Made by a program: the position numbers and the translations under genes. From Comamonadaceae bacterium (GTDB lineage: Bacteria; Pseudomonadota; Gammaproteobacteria; Burkholderiales; Burkholderiaceae_C): a DNA stretch of 64,000 nt. A model generated the notes under the pieces. That model saw nothing but the letters and a program-made list of their open reading frames with translations, ran no database searches and was not told where the DNA came from. The DNA is taken from NCBI GenBank assembly GCA_947443645.1, contig CANEXF010000013.1, forward strand, positions 33,880 through 97,879, read 5' to 3'. Numbering within the stretch: position 1 is the stretch's first letter; each line of letters opens with the position of its first letter. Shown here in pieces: positions 9,104 to 18,911 of the stretch.

Positions 9104-9658
9104 ATGAAAATCGCTCAAGAAATTCGCGCTGGCAATGTCATCATGCACGGCAAAGACCCCATGGTTGTGCTCAAGACCGAATACAGCCGTGGCGGCCGTA
9201 ATTCGGCCACCGTGCGCATGAAACTCAAAAGCCTGATCGGCACCTTTGGCACCGAAGTCGTGTTCAAGGCCGACGACAAGATTGACCAGGTCATGCTGGA
9301 CAAAAAGGAGTGCACTTACTCCTACTTTGCAGATCCCATGTACATCTGCATGGACGCCGAGTACAACCAGTACGAAGTCGAAGCCGACAACATGGGCGAC
9401 TCGCTGAACTACCTGCAAGACGGCATGGAACTCGAAGTGGTGTTCTATGACGGCAAGGCCATTTCAGTTGAAGTGCCTACCAGCGTCAACCGCGAAATCA
9501 CCTGGACCGAGCCAGCCGTCAAGGGCGACACCTCCGGCAAAGTGCTCAAGCCAGCCAAGATCTCCACCGGCTTTGAAATCGGCGTGCCGATTTTTGTGGC
9601 TCAGGGCGACGTGGTTGAGATCGACACGCGCACCGGCGAATACCGCAAACGCGTCTAA
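9104..9658 (+). CDS. efp: translation elongation factor P
   Basis: A 184-residue EF-P, which binds between the ribosomal P and E sites and relieves stalling at polyproline stretches. The N-terminal KOW-like domain carries YSRGGRNSA, with Arg32 at the loop tip as the residue modified by EarP; the lysine used by EpmA-type systems is absent. Two OB-fold domains follow, ending in the conserved TGEYRKRV. It lies immediately downstream of earP and ends in a strong terminator. The 165-base gap after earP may hold its own promoter, though none is clear. Confidence 0.98.
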   Translation: MKIAQEIRAGNVIMHGKDPMVVLKTEYSRGGRNSATVRMKLKSLIGTFGTEVVFKADDKIDQVMLDKKECTYSYFADPMYICMDAEYNQYEVEADNMGDSLNYLQDGMELEVVFYDGKAISVEVPTSVNREITWTEPAVKGDTSGKVLKPAKISTGFEIGVPIFVAQGDVVEIDTRTGEYRKRV

Positions 9659-9682
9659 ACCAGAGCGCTTCTTGCGTTCCTG

Positions 9683-9708
9683 AAAAAGGCTCCGTAAGGA
9701 GCCTTTTT
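9683..9708 (+). terminator. rho-independent terminator after efp
   Basis: A perfect stem, AAAAAGGCTCC / GGAGCCTTTTT, with a four-base loop, 24 bases after the efp stop. The A and T runs make it potentially bidirectional. Confidence 0.9.
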
Positions 9709-9871
9709 GCATTGGCGAGCGCGCAAACCTATCCTGCTTGTGTCACTGCCTGAGCCGCTGCCTGTGTCTGAATTCCCACAGATCTGCACACAAGTACACA
9801 AGGCGCCGTAAAGGAGAAGCCAGGCACGCAGGCCGAGGCGGCCAAGGTCTGCGAATCATTCACAATCACTC

Positions 9872-10735
9872 ATGGACCAAACACAAGACCTCGCAGGAAC
9901 CCGACTTGCCCACGCCTGGGCTGAATTGCAGGCCCATGCCCGCGATGCCACGCCACTCGAAGGCGACGCTTACCGCCTGGCTTTTGCCGACCCTGAGTTT
10001 TTGCTCAGACGCGAAACCCGCGGCATACGCTTTCAGCTGGAAATGCTCAAACCAGACCTGGGGCAGCAAGAACAAGGCATAGAAAACACCATCGTGGTGT
10101 TTGGCAGCGCCCGTTTTCCCGCACCCGAGCAGGCCAGCGCCGCCTTGAAGCTGGCTGAAGAATCCGGCGACGAAACCAGCCTGGCACTGGCCAGGCGGCA
10201 CATGCGCAACGCCCACTTTTACGACCAGGCTCGGCTGTTTGGCAGACTGGTCGCCGGCCACAGCAATCCCAGGCCGCTGTCAGAGCAGCTTTTCATCTGC
10301 ACCGGTGGCGGACCGGGCATCATGGAAGCGGCCAACCGCGGCGCGCAGGAAATGGGCGCACCCACCATAGGGCTGAATATTGTCTTGCCGCACGAGCAGT
10401 CCGCCAACCCTTATGTGTCGCCGTCGCTGAACTTCAAGTTTCACTACTTCGCCCTGCGCAAGATGCACTTCATGATGCGGGCCAAGGCGCTGGTGGCTTT
10501 CCCTGGCGGCTTTGGCACGCTGGACGAGCTGTTTGAAATCATCACCCTGGTGCAGACCGGCAAGGCCAAGCCTGTGCCCATCATCTTGTTTGGCACGGAC
10601 TACTGGAAGCGACTGGTCAACTTTGACGTGCTGATCGAAGAAGGCGTGATCTCCCCCGATGATCTCAAGCTGTTCCAGTATGTTGACGACCCGCTGGTCG
10701 CCTGGAACGCCATCAAGACCTTCTACCAACTCTAG
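9872..10735 (+). CDS. LOG-family (TIGR00730-type) nucleotide phosphoribohydrolase-like protein
   Basis: A 287-residue protein of the Lonely Guy/'lysine decarboxylase-like' family. Members cleave the N-glycosidic bond of nucleoside 5'-monophosphates (cytokinin-ribotide or purine/pyrimidine NMP hydrolysis); none is a true decarboxylase. The two diagnostic motifs are GGGPGIMEAANRGA (145-158) and PGGFGTLDELFE (211-222), which together form the nucleotide-binding Rossmann site. It has an N-terminal extension of about 70 residues relative to the shortest LOG proteins, as in the longer PpnN-related forms. It stands alone between the efp terminator and a convergent MFS gene. Confidence 0.9.
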   Translation: MDQTQDLAGTRLAHAWAELQAHARDATPLEGDAYRLAFADPEFLLRRETRGIRFQLEMLKPDLGQQEQGIENTIVVFGSARFPAPEQASAALKLAEESGDETSLALARRHMRNAHFYDQARLFGRLVAGHSNPRPLSEQLFICTGGGPGIMEAANRGAQEMGAPTIGLNIVLPHEQSANPYVSPSLNFKFHYFALRKMHFMMRAKALVAFPGGFGTLDELFEIITLVQTGKAKPVPIILFGTDYWKRLVNFDVLIEEGVISPDDLKLFQYVDDPLVAWNAIKTFYQL

Positions 10736-10767
10736 ACAAGCCTGACCAGCGCGTTCGAGGCCGGCGG

Positions 10768-11946
10768 CTAGGCATGGGGTTTAAGGCTGCCCTTGAGCAG
10801 CCACGCGAGCCGCGAACCCATTCCAACCATGCTGCCCGTGGCCCAGAACACCACTGAGACGCCGACCAGCGCACCGACCGAGCCGAACAGCATGGGCATC
10901 ACCACGCTGGAGGCATTGATGGCCATGAGCCGCAAGCCCAGTGCTTCGCCATGGCGCGCCTCGGGCGTGATCTGGTGCAGCATGCTCATCACCATGGGCT
11001 GGACCGTACCGAGGGCCAGGCCCAGCAACACCGAGCACAGTCCCATCGCCAGCGCGGTGTGCATCAGCGGATAGACGCCAAACAGCACCGCCGTGCACAG
11101 CATGGCGCTGGCCAGCACGCGCCATTCGCGCAAGTGGGCGGCCAGCAGGGGCAGCAGCATGCGAACCAGCGCTGCGGCCACCGCAAAGGCGCCGAGTATC
11201 GAGCCTATGCTGGAGGCGCTCAGGCCGCGTTCAAAGCCCAGCACCGGCACGACAAAGGTGTGCACATCCCAGCACGATGACAAGAACCAGTTGACCAGCA
11301 TCAGACGCCGGAACATGGGCTCGCGCAGCAAATCCCAGGCCTTGGGCCGCACGCTTGCGCTGTCGATGACCACAGGCGGCAACTCACGCGTGCGTTGCAC
11401 CAGAAGCCAGCACAGCGGCGGCAGCAAAGCCATCAGGAAAAAGGCCCAGCGGTAACCCGTGAGGCTGCCAGGCACGGCGCCCGCGTGGTCAATCAGCAGG
11501 CCGGCTGTGAACGGTCCGAGAAAATTCGACACCGCCGGGCCAATCGAGAGCCAGCTGAACACCTGGCGCAACTGCAATGCACCGCTGGCTGCCCGCCCAA
11601 CATGGCGCTGCAGCGCAATCACGGCAGCGCCTGTGGCACCGCCCGTCAGCAAGGCGGACACGCAAAGCACGGGAAACACCGGAAAAGCCACCGCCGCACC
11701 AGCGCCCGTGATGGCGGCGAACACGCTGAGACTGACCGGCAGCTTCAAGCCGTGCCGGTCGGCAAAGCGGCCAGCGGGCAAGGCCAGAAAGACCTGCGTC
11801 AAGGCGAACATGGCCAGCAGCACACCAACGGCAACCGGGCTGTAGCCCTCGCGCAAGGCCAGCAGCGGCGCAGCCATGCGCATGCCTGTCATGCAGGCAT
11901 GCAGACAGATCTGCGCAAGAATGAGGCGAGCCAGCTCCCGGTTCAA
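10768..11946 (-). CDS. MFS transporter
   Basis: A 392-residue protein with about twelve hydrophobic segments and the MFS loop motif GRFADRHGLKLP between helices 2 and 3. The start is a TTG that overlaps the rmuC stop in the sequence TTGA, implying translational coupling; the next ATG lies inside the first membrane helix and is less likely. Substrate unknown: the protein resembles general drug or metabolite efflux carriers. It is the last gene of a run that includes rmuC, the 2-hydroxyacid dehydrogenase and the antiporter. Confidence 0.87.
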   Translation of the reverse strand: MNRELARLILAQICLHACMTGMRMAAPLLALREGYSPVAVGVLLAMFALTQVFLALPAGRFADRHGLKLPVSLSVFAAITGAGAAVAFPVFPVLCVSALLTGGATGAAVIALQRHVGRAASGALQLRQVFSWLSIGPAVSNFLGPFTAGLLIDHAGAVPGSLTGYRWAFFLMALLPPLCWLLVQRTRELPPVVIDSASVRPKAWDLLREPMFRRLMLVNWFLSSCWDVHTFVVPVLGFERGLSASSIGSILGAFAVAAALVRMLLPLLAAHLREWRVLASAMLCTAVLFGVYPLMHTALAMGLCSVLLGLALGTVQPMVMSMLHQITPEARHGEALGLRLMAINASSVVMPMLFGSVGALVGVSVVFWATGSMVGMGSRLAWLLKGSLKPHA

Positions 11947-13295
11947 GTCTCGTCCAGGTCTTTGTCCAGCGGAATCAGGCGTGCTGACTCCAGCTCCGGC
12001 AAGGCTTCCACATTGCGCAGCGCCTTGCCCATCACGCGGCTACGCTGCTCGGCGCTGCTGACCGTGTTCAGCATGGTTTCGGCGTTCGACTTGATTTTGG
12101 CTAGCACGTCGCCAAACTTGCCAAACTCGGTTTTCACCGCGCCCAGTACCTGCCATACCTCACTCGACCGTTTTTCCAGAGCCAGCGTCCTGAAACCCAT
12201 CTGCAGCGAGTTGAGCATGGCCAGCAGCGTCGTTGGCCCAGCCAGCGTGATGCGGTGGTCGCGGCTCAAGCTTTCCATCAGGCCAGGGCGGCGTAGCACT
12301 TCGGCGTACAGGCCTTCAGTGGGTAAGAACAGAATCGCGAAGTCAGTGGTGTACGGCGGCGCAATGTATTTTTCACTGATGGCCCTCGCCTCCAGCCGGA
12401 TGCGGATTTCAAGCGCCTTGCCTGCCGCTTCTGCGCCCTGCACGTCCGCACGCGCCTGGGCATCGAGCAATCGCTCGTAATCCTCGTTCGGAAACTTCGC
12501 ATCAATCGGCAGCCACAGCGGCTCGCCCGTGTCGGAGCGACCCGGCAGCTTGATGGCAAAGTCGACCGTGGCCTTGCTGCCCGGACGCGTGACGATCTGC
12601 GCCGCGTACTGGTCCACCGTGAACACCTGCTCCAGCAAAGCCGAGAGCTGCGCCTCGCCAAAAATGCCGCGCGTCTTGACATTGGTCAGCAGATGCTTGA
12701 GGTCGCCCACACCCTGCGCCAGCGTCTGCATTTCGCCCAGACCCTTGTGCACCTGCTCCAGCCGGTCGGCCACCTGCTTGAAGCTTTCGCCCAGACGCGT
12801 CTCCAGCGTCGTCTGCAGTTTTTCGTCCACTGTCTTGCGCATCTCGTCGAGCTTGGCGGCGTTGGTCGCCTGCAGTTGCGTCAACTGGGTCTCCAGGGTT
12901 TCGCGCACCTCCACCATGCGGCGGGCGTTCGACTCACTGAGCGATTGCAGCTGTGTGCTCAGGGTGTCAGACAGCGTTTTTTGCAGCAAGGTCAGCTGCT
13001 GGGAAAAAGCATCGATCTGCGTGTTCTGCGTGCGAATGGCTTCGCCGCTTTGCTGCACCAGGGTCTGCTGGAAAGTCGCAAAGGTCGCGGCCAGCTCTTG
13101 CCGGCTGTCGCGCGAGTTGTCGCTGATCTCGCGGCGCAACTCGCGCTCGAGCTTGTCGTGTCCGGCCGTCATGCCTGCCAGCAGGTCCAGGCGTCCCTGC
13201 TCGTCCTGAACGGGCTTGCGCATCAGCAGGGCCGCCAGCAACACCAGGATGAGCAGCAACAGGGCAATCAGCAGCCACGCTTGAATTAATGTCAT
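11943..13295 (-). CDS. rmuC: DNA recombination protein RmuC
   Basis: A 450-residue RmuC: one N-terminal membrane anchor (LLIALLLLILVLLAALLM, about residues 8-25), a long coiled coil (about 35-200) rich in Gln and Leu, and the C-terminal nuclease-like RmuC core (FGEAQLSALLEQVF, LPIDAKFPNEDY, ILFLPTEGLYAEVLR). In E. coli loss of RmuC raises inversion at short inverted repeats, so it is thought to limit structural rearrangements. It lies five bases after the dehydrogenase gene and overlaps the MFS gene, so all three look co-transcribed. Confidence 0.95.
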   Translation of the reverse strand: MTLIQAWLLIALLLLILVLLAALLMRKPVQDEQGRLDLLAGMTAGHDKLERELRREISDNSRDSRQELAATFATFQQTLVQQSGEAIRTQNTQIDAFSQQLTLLQKTLSDTLSTQLQSLSESNARRMVEVRETLETQLTQLQATNAAKLDEMRKTVDEKLQTTLETRLGESFKQVADRLEQVHKGLGEMQTLAQGVGDLKHLLTNVKTRGIFGEAQLSALLEQVFTVDQYAAQIVTRPGSKATVDFAIKLPGRSDTGEPLWLPIDAKFPNEDYERLLDAQARADVQGAEAAGKALEIRIRLEARAISEKYIAPPYTTDFAILFLPTEGLYAEVLRRPGLMESLSRDHRITLAGPTTLLAMLNSLQMGFRTLALEKRSSEVWQVLGAVKTEFGKFGDVLAKIKSNAETMLNTVSSAEQRSRVMGKALRNVEALPELESARLIPLDKDLDET

Positions 13296-13300
13296 GCTCT

Positions 13301-14287
13301 TTATTTCGTAGCTAATGCCGCAGGATTAATGGGCGTTGGAGGCACTTTTCCCGTGAAAAATGCAATCAGGTTGTCAGCCGCCAGATTGGCCATGGCCAGA
13401 CGCGTCGGAATCGTGGCGCTCGCAATGTGCGGCGTGAGCACGACATTGCTCAGGCTCAGTAAATCAGGGTGCACCACCGGCTCACCTTCAAATACATCCA
13501 GCCCGGCAGCTGCGATGCGCTTGCTGCGCAGGGCTGCGGCCAGCGCAACGTCGTCCACGATGCCGCCACGCGCGATGTTCACCAGGGTGGCCGTCGGCTT
13601 CATTTGCGCCAGCTCGGCAGCGCCAATCGCATGGTGTGACTGAGCTGAGTACGGCAGCACCAGCACCAAATGGTCGGCGCTCTTGAGCAGGTCTTCCTTG
13701 CTCACGTAGCTGGCCTTGCACTCAGCTTCGAGCGCCGCGTCAAGACGGGAACGGTTGTGATAGATCACCTTCATGCCAAAGCCCAGCGCACCGCGTCTGG
13801 CAATGCCCTGACCGATGCGGCCCATGCCCAGGATGCCCAGCGTGGCGCCATGGATGTCGGAGCCCGCAAACATATCGTAGCTCCACTTGCTCCATTTGCC
13901 GGCGCGCAGGAAATGCTCGCTCTCGGTCAGGCGACGGGCGGTGGCCATCAGCAAGGCAAAGCCGAAATCGGCGGTAGTTTCAGTCAGCACATCGGGGGCA
14001 TTGGTCGCCAGCACGCCAGCAGCTGTCATGGCGTCGATGTCGAAGTTGTTGTAGCCCACGGCCATGTTGGCGCAAATCTTCAGCGACGGGCAAGCGGCCA
14101 GCACCTCGCCATCAATGCGGTCACTGCCGGTGGTGAAAGCGCCCTGCTTGTCCTTGAGCTGCGCCATGAGTTGCGCCTTGGACCAGGTCTCGTCCAGCTG
14201 ATTCGACTCGACCTCGAAATATTGCTCAAGACGGGCGATGACTTCAGGGAAAACGGCGCGTGCGACCAGGATTTTGGGTTTAGTCAT
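13301..14287 (-). CDS. D-2-hydroxyacid dehydrogenase (glyoxylate/hydroxypyruvate reductase type)
   Basis: A 328-residue NAD(P)-dependent D-isomer-specific 2-hydroxyacid dehydrogenase. The dinucleotide motif GILGMGRIGQGIARR is at about 151-165. The catalytic residues are Arg240 in NIARGGIVDD, Glu269 in DVFEGEP and His287 in LTPHIASAT. It is closest in pattern to GhrB/TkrA-like glyoxylate, hydroxypyruvate or 2-ketogluconate reductases; the substrate cannot be fixed from sequence. It sits between the antiporter and rmuC on the same strand. Confidence 0.92.
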   Translation of the reverse strand: MTKPKILVARAVFPEVIARLEQYFEVESNQLDETWSKAQLMAQLKDKQGAFTTGSDRIDGEVLAACPSLKICANMAVGYNNFDIDAMTAAGVLATNAPDVLTETTADFGFALLMATARRLTESEHFLRAGKWSKWSYDMFAGSDIHGATLGILGMGRIGQGIARRGALGFGMKVIYHNRSRLDAALEAECKASYVSKEDLLKSADHLVLVLPYSAQSHHAIGAAELAQMKPTATLVNIARGGIVDDVALAAALRSKRIAAAGLDVFEGEPVVHPDLLSLSNVVLTPHIASATIPTRLAMANLAADNLIAFFTGKVPPTPINPAALATK

Positions 14288-14346
14288 GATGGGGAATATC
14301 TTTCATATTTCTGCAGCGTTTGCGTCAAGCGTGCTACTTGAGTGTG

Positions 14347-15756
14347 TTACTTAAACCAGATAAAAGTCATGATGATGAAGAGCGGAAGCAGCACCGCAAA
14401 CGACCAGGCCATGTAGCCAAAAAAGCTTGGCATCTTGATGCCGCGCTCCTCGGCAACCGCCTTGACCATCATGTTGGGGGCATTGCCAATGTAAGAGTTG
14501 GCGCCCATGAAGACCGCGCCAGCGGAAATCGCCGCCAGCGTCGGTGCCAGCGTGCTCATGAGCACGGACGCGTCACCACCTGCGGTGTTGAAGAACACCA
14601 GATAGGTGGGCGCGTTGTCGAGAAAAGAGCTCAGCAGACCCGTGGCCCAGAAATACATGACCGGATCGGGCAGGCCGTCGGCTCGGGTCACCGCCGCAAT
14701 CACTGCGGCAAAAGGCCCCTGCAGGCCGGCCTTGAGCATGGCGATCACAGGAATGATGGTCAAGAAGATGCCGGCAAACAGCTTGGCCACTTCCAGCATG
14801 GGTGCCCAGGAAAACTGGTTGTCCGCGTGCACGCCGGCCGGCGTCAGGCGCAGTGAAATAAATATTGCAGCCAGCAGTCCGACGTCGCGCACCAGTCCGG
14901 GCAAACCCAGCGCCGTACCCATCACATTGAAGACCACCGCCGACTTCCAGAAGCCGCTGAGCAGCACCAGCGCGACCACGGCAGCCAGCAGCCAGAAGTT
15001 GACCACGCCGTCAAATCCCACACGCCCGCCATCTGGTGTGGGATCGACTGCCAGCACACCTTCCTTGCGGTAGTACCAGCGATCGAGCAGGTAAAAAATA
15101 CCCAGCAGGCTGGCCACCAGGAACAGGGTTTCCGGCAGCAGATGCCCAACAGTCCAGAAAAAATCAACGCCTTGCAAAAAGCCGAGAAACAGCGGCGGAT
15201 CACCAAGCGGCGTCAGTGAACCGCCGGCGTTGGACACCAGGAAAATGAAAAACACCACCACATGGGCTTTGTGCTGCCGGTTGTCGTTGGCGCGGATAAG
15301 CGGACGGATCATCAGCATGGACGCGCCTGTCGTTCCCATGAAGCTCGCCAGCAGCGTGCCTATGGCCAGCAGCGTGACGTTCAGTGCCGGACTGCCGTGC
15401 AGATTGCCGCGTATGAAGATGCCGCCGGCCACGGTGTAGAGCGCGGTGATCAGCATGATGAAAGGCAGGTACTCGGCCAGCAGCGCATGCACCAGCCCAG
15501 CGCCAGCCGCAGCCACACCAAACACCGCAGCGAAGGGCAGAAAAAATCCCAGCGTCCAGGCCGCTGAAATCTTGCCGAAATGGTGGTGCCAGAACGAAGG
15601 CAACAGCAGCGGAAGCAGCGCAATCGACAGCAAGATGCCCGCAAACGGAATCGCCCAGTGCCAGCTCAGGCGACTGCCATCGACTTGCGCGGCCAAGCAC
15701 AGCCCGGGCAGCAGCGTCAGCAAGACCCAGAGCGTCAGGCAGCGGGGAAATTTCAT
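14347..15756 (-). CDS. ArsB/NhaD-superfamily sodium:proton antiporter
   Basis: A 469-residue ion transporter with a signal-like first helix (LWVLLTLLPGLCLA) and about eleven further membrane segments. The motifs LASFMGTTGASMLMIRP and FLVSNAGGSLTPLGDPPLF mark the re-entrant loops of the ion-transporter superfamily (NhaD/CitM/ArsB). Annotated relatives are Na+/H+ antiporters, so sodium or pH homeostasis is likely, but organic-acid transport is possible. A ribosome site (GAGG) lies five bases before the ATG at 15756. Confidence 0.85.
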   Translation of the reverse strand: MKFPRCLTLWVLLTLLPGLCLAAQVDGSRLSWHWAIPFAGILLSIALLPLLLPSFWHHHFGKISAAWTLGFFLPFAAVFGVAAAGAGLVHALLAEYLPFIMLITALYTVAGGIFIRGNLHGSPALNVTLLAIGTLLASFMGTTGASMLMIRPLIRANDNRQHKAHVVVFFIFLVSNAGGSLTPLGDPPLFLGFLQGVDFFWTVGHLLPETLFLVASLLGIFYLLDRWYYRKEGVLAVDPTPDGGRVGFDGVVNFWLLAAVVALVLLSGFWKSAVVFNVMGTALGLPGLVRDVGLLAAIFISLRLTPAGVHADNQFSWAPMLEVAKLFAGIFLTIIPVIAMLKAGLQGPFAAVIAAVTRADGLPDPVMYFWATGLLSSFLDNAPTYLVFFNTAGGDASVLMSTLAPTLAAISAGAVFMGANSYIGNAPNMMVKAVAEERGIKMPSFFGYMAWSFAVLLPLFIIMTFIWFK

Positions 15757-15831
15757 GCAGGCCTCATGGTGTTGAAGTCGCTGAAGGGCACCGGATCAAA
15801 CATGCCGGGGGGGAGCACGTCGGCGCCAGCC

Positions 15832-17019
15832 TCAGGCAATTTCAAAAACCTGGCGCAAATAGGCCAGGTATTTTTCATCGTCACACATGTTCTTGGATGG
15901 CGTGTCGGACAGCTTGGCGACCGGCTGGCCATTGCAGCGGATCATCTTGATCACAATCTGCAAGGGCTCGTAGCCCAGGTCGTTGGTGAGATTCGTGCCT
16001 ATGCCAAAGGCCAGCTGGCAGCGCCCTTTGAACTGCTGGTACAGCGCGATGGTGCGCGGCACGGTCAGGCCGTCGCTGAAAATCAGCGTCTTGGTCTTGG
16101 GATCGACGCGGTTCTTGATGTAGTGCGCGATCATGCGCTCGCCCCATTTGAAGGGGTCGCCACTGTCATGGCGCGCGCCGTCAAACAGCTTGCAAAAATA
16201 CATGTCGAAATCGCGCAGGAAAGCGCTCATGCCATAGACATCGGACAGCGCAATACCCAAGTCACCGCGGTACTCCCTGGCCCAGGACTCAAAGCCATAG
16301 ACCTGGCTGTCGCGCAGGCGTGGCCCGAGCGCCTGGCAGGCCTGCAGATACTCATGCGCCATAGTGCCCAAAGGTGTCAAACCCAGCTTCATTGCAAACA
16401 GCACATTGCTGGTGCCGGCCAACTGGCCAGAGGCGCCGGTACCCAGCCGATTGACCAGCGTGCGCAAAACCTCCTCGTGCCAGGCCTTGCCGAAGCGGCG
16501 GCGCGTGCCATAGTCGGCGATCTTGAGCTCGCGCAGGCCGTGGGCCTGCAATTGGTGGATCTTGGTCTCCAGCCGTTGCCGGCCTTCAGCCAGGTCGGGC
16601 TGCTTTTGCGTGTTGCGAAAGTAGACCTCGTTGATGATGGCCAGCACCGGGATTTCAAACAAAATGGTGTGCAGCCACGGGCCCTTGATGGACACTTCGA
16701 TCTCACCCGAAGCCAAGGCCGTGACGTTGACATACTTCTCGTTGAGCCGGAACAGGCCCAGAAAATCAATGAAGTCGCTTTTAATAAAGCGCATGGCTTT
16801 CAGGTAGGCCAGCTCGGCATCCTCAAAGCGCAGCTTGCACAAGCCGCGGATTTCTTCACGTATCTCGTTCACGTAAGGCGCCAGATCAGCGATGCCAGCC
16901 GCCTTGGCGTTGCGGCACTGGAAGCGGTACTCGACCTCTGCACCCGGAAACTGGTGGAGCACCACCTGCATCATGGTGAATTTGTACAGATCGGTATCCA
17001 GCAGACTGGTGATGATCAT
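15832..17019 (-). CDS. pncB: nicotinate phosphoribosyltransferase
   Basis: A 395-residue NAPRTase that converts nicotinate, PRPP and ATP to nicotinate mononucleotide in NAD salvage. The N-terminal [13 protein letters not shown] and YRFQCRN are family hallmarks. [26 protein letters not shown] and [13 protein letters not shown] cover the active-site region, including the autophosphorylated histidine region. The frame opens at a GTG at 17040, but the ATG at 17019 gives the usual N-terminus. It is 28 bases downstream of the FKBP gene. Confidence 0.96.
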   Translation of the reverse strand: MIITSLLDTDLYKFTMMQVVLHQFPGAEVEYRFQCRNAKAAGIADLAPYVNEIREEIRGLCKLRFEDAELAYLKAMRFIKSDFIDFLGLFRLNEKYVNVTALASGEIEVSIKGPWLHTILFEIPVLAIINEVYFRNTQKQPDLAEGRQRLETKIHQLQAHGLRELKIADYGTRRRFGKAWHEEVLRTLVNRLGTGASGQLAGTSNVLFAMKLGLTPLGTMAHEYLQACQALGPRLRDSQVYGFESWAREYRGDLGIALSDVYGMSAFLRDFDMYFCKLFDGARHDSGDPFKWGERMIAHYIKNRVDPKTKTLIFSDGLTVPRTIALYQQFKGRCQLAFGIGTNLTNDLGYEPLQIVIKMIRCNGQPVAKLSDTPSKNMCDDEKYLAYLRQVFEIA

Positions 17020-17047
17020 GGTCGGGCCGCGTGGAATCACAGAAGAC

Positions 17048-17398
17048 TCAGCCCAGAAAATCCACTTCGAACAGCAGCGTCGCGTTTGGTGGAATCACAC
17101 CACCAGCGCCACGTGCGCCGTAGCCCAGTGCAGCCGGGATGGTCAGGCGACGCGTGCCGCCCACGGACATACCCTGTACGCCCTCGTCCCAGCCCTTGAT
17201 GACCTGACCGGCACCAAGAGAAAACTCAAACGGCTGGCCGCGGTCTTTGCTGGAGTCGAACTTGGCGCCCTGCACGCCGTCGTTGAAAAGCCAGCCGGTG
17301 TAATGCACCTTGACGTGCTGGCCGGCTTTGGCGATGGCGCCAGTGCCCAAAACGGTGTCTTCGTATTGCAGACCGGAGTCGGTGGTGATGGTTGTCAT
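17048..17398 (-). CDS. FKBP-type peptidyl-prolyl cis-trans isomerase
   Basis: A 116-residue single-domain FKBP with no signal peptide, so cytoplasmic. The FK506-binding core residues are visible: [44 protein letters not shown] and the C-terminal [22 protein letters not shown] region. The chosen ATG at 17398 precedes [13 protein letters not shown]; a GTG three codons earlier is possible. It probably assists proline isomerisation during protein folding. It is placed just before pncB, with no obvious functional tie. Confidence 0.95.
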   Translation of the reverse strand: MTTITTDSGLQYEDTVLGTGAIAKAGQHVKVHYTGWLFNDGVQGAKFDSSKDRGQPFEFSLGAGQVIKGWDEGVQGMSVGGTRRLTIPAALGYGARGAGGVIPPNATLLFEVDFLG

Positions 17399-17497
17399 GG
17401 CATGCACTTTCTGGAAATTACGTTGGAAAAAATTTGAAAACCGGGACTCGATTCAGGCGCGCAACAAGCGCGGCCATCAATGCGTATGACCCAGTTT

Positions 17498-18139
17498 TCA
17501 GGAATCACTGACTTTACCCGCAACCAGCACCAAACGGCGGTCGCAACTTTGCGCCAGCAGCTGGTTTTGTTCAGCCACCAGCAAGGTCATGCCGCCGTGC
17601 TGAAGCGCCAGCAAGGCATCGCGAATGGCTTCGACCAGCACAGGCGCAATACCCTCACAGGGCTCGTCGAGCAGCAGCAGCCGGGGACTGGTCATCAGGG
17701 TACGGGCGATGGCCAGCATCTGCTGCTCACCGCCGCTCATCTGCGCGGCCGGACGTTTCAGCATGGTTTTGAGGACCGGAAACAAAGCCAGCACCCGCGC
17801 CTCCTGGGCCGCAGCGTCAGGGCCTGCGGCCACATGAAGATTTTCGTGGACCGTCAAGGCGCCGAAAAGCCGGCGGTCTTCTGCCACATAACCCAGGCCC
17901 GCGCGAGCCCGCAAATGCGTGGGCCAGGCGCTGATCTCGACGCACCCGGCCGGCGCTGCGTAATGGATGCGCCCGCGGGTTCTGACTTCCAGCCCCATGA
18001 TGGCCTTGAGCAGACTGGACTTGCCCGCGCCGTTGAGCCCCTGAAGCACCACGAATTCTCCGGCTCTGACCTGCAATGAAACGTCAAACAAGGCCTGCGC
18101 CTGACCATAAAAAGCGCAGAGTCGGTCCAGCTCAAGCAT
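17498..18139 (-). CDS. livF: branched-chain-type ABC transporter ATP-binding protein LivF (cluster 1)
   Basis: A 213-residue LivF-like ATPase. Walker A is GLNGAGKSS (34-42), the signature is MSGGEQQ, and Walker B is LLLLDEPCEG, followed by GIAPVLV, the LivF hallmark. It is about 20 residues shorter than typical LivF at the C-terminus. The ATG at 18139 overlaps the livG stop by 8 bases. With livG and the fused permease it forms a three-gene importer cassette that lacks a neighbouring binding protein in the same operon. Confidence 0.92.
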   Translation of the reverse strand: MLELDRLCAFYGQAQALFDVSLQVRAGEFVVLQGLNGAGKSSLLKAIMGLEVRTRGRIHYAAPAGCVEISAWPTHLRARAGLGYVAEDRRLFGALTVHENLHVAAGPDAAAQEARVLALFPVLKTMLKRPAAQMSGGEQQMLAIARTLMTSPRLLLLDEPCEGIAPVLVEAIRDALLALQHGGMTLLVAEQNQLLAQSCDRRLVLVAGKVSDS

Positions 18140-18911
18140 GCGCTGCTCCCTTGCCAGCTGCAGCAGTTGCAGGCGCTGCAAGCGATCCGAGGTAAAGCCG
18201 CTTGACCGTGGGGTCGCGCGCAATCTCGTCAAAAGAGCCCTGCGCAACCAGCCGTCCCTGCATCAGAACCAGCACGCGGTCGGCGAGTTCAGCCACAGCG
18301 TCCATATTGTGTTCGGTGTAAAGCACGGCCATGCCCTGGCTTGCCAGGGACTTGACCAGACGCATCAGCTCTGTGCGCTCCTGCTCGGCAAGACCGGCCG
18401 CGGGTTCGTCCAGCAGCAGCAGACGGGGACTGGACGCCAAAGCCAGCGTCAGCTCCAGGCGTTTTTTGGCGCCGTAAGGCAGACCCATTGCCGGCTGCGC
18501 GGCCAGCGCCTGCAGACCGGTTTTCTCCAGCAGCGCCAGCGCTGCCTCGGGGTCTTGCCCGTCCAGTATCTTGAAAGCAGAAATGGCCTGCGAGCCCCGC
18601 ACAGCAAGCGTAGCCAGCTGCACATTTTGTAGCACGGTGAGCGCTTCAAAAACCTGCGCCACCTGAAAAGTGCGCGCCACACCGCGGCGCAAACGCGCTG
18701 CCGGCGGCAAACCGGTCAAACGCTGGTCGTTCCAGATGATGTCACCGCTGCTCGGCTTGTATTGACCGGCGATGCAGGCAAAGCAGGTTGACTTGCCAGC
18801 ACCGTTGGGGCCTATCAGTGCCACGCACTCACCTGCAGCCACCTCAAAGCTCACGCCATCCACCGCCTTGATGCCGGAAAAATGCTTGACCAGTGCCTGA
18901 ACCTTGAGCAT
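18132..18911 (-). CDS. livG: branched-chain-type ABC transporter ATP-binding protein LivG (cluster 1)
   Basis: A 259-residue LivG-like ATPase with Walker A GPNGAGKST (34-42), the LivG-typical GVARTFQVAQVF segment, a degenerate signature YGAKKRLEL and Walker B LLLLDEPAAGL. The tail is rich in Ala and Gly. The ATG at 18911 shares one base with the stop of the permease gene (TGATG). It pairs with LivF to drive the fused permease encoded directly upstream. Transported substrate is unknown; cassettes of this type also carry amides, urea and aromatic acids. Confidence 0.93.
   Translation of the reverse strand: MLKVQALVKHFSGIKAVDGVSFEVAAGECVALIGPNGAGKSTCFACIAGQYKPSSGDIIWNDQRLTGLPPAARLRRGVARTFQVAQVFEALTVLQNVQLATLAVRGSQAISAFKILDGQDPEAALALLEKTGLQALAAQPAMGLPYGAKKRLELTLALASSPRLLLLDEPAAGLAEQERTELMRLVKSLASQGMAVLYTEHNMDAVAELADRVLVLMQGRLVAQGSFDEIARDPTVKRLYLGSLAAPATAAAGKGAAHA

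Noticed and set aside
11395..12480. Plus-strand ORF of 361 codons opposite the MFS gene and rmuC
   Set aside because: Shadow of two well-supported minus-strand genes.
15580..17199. Long plus-strand ORF (539 codons) opposite the antiporter start and pncB
   Set aside because: It lies antisense to recognisable genes and has no family motif; it is a codon-bias shadow in GC-rich DNA.
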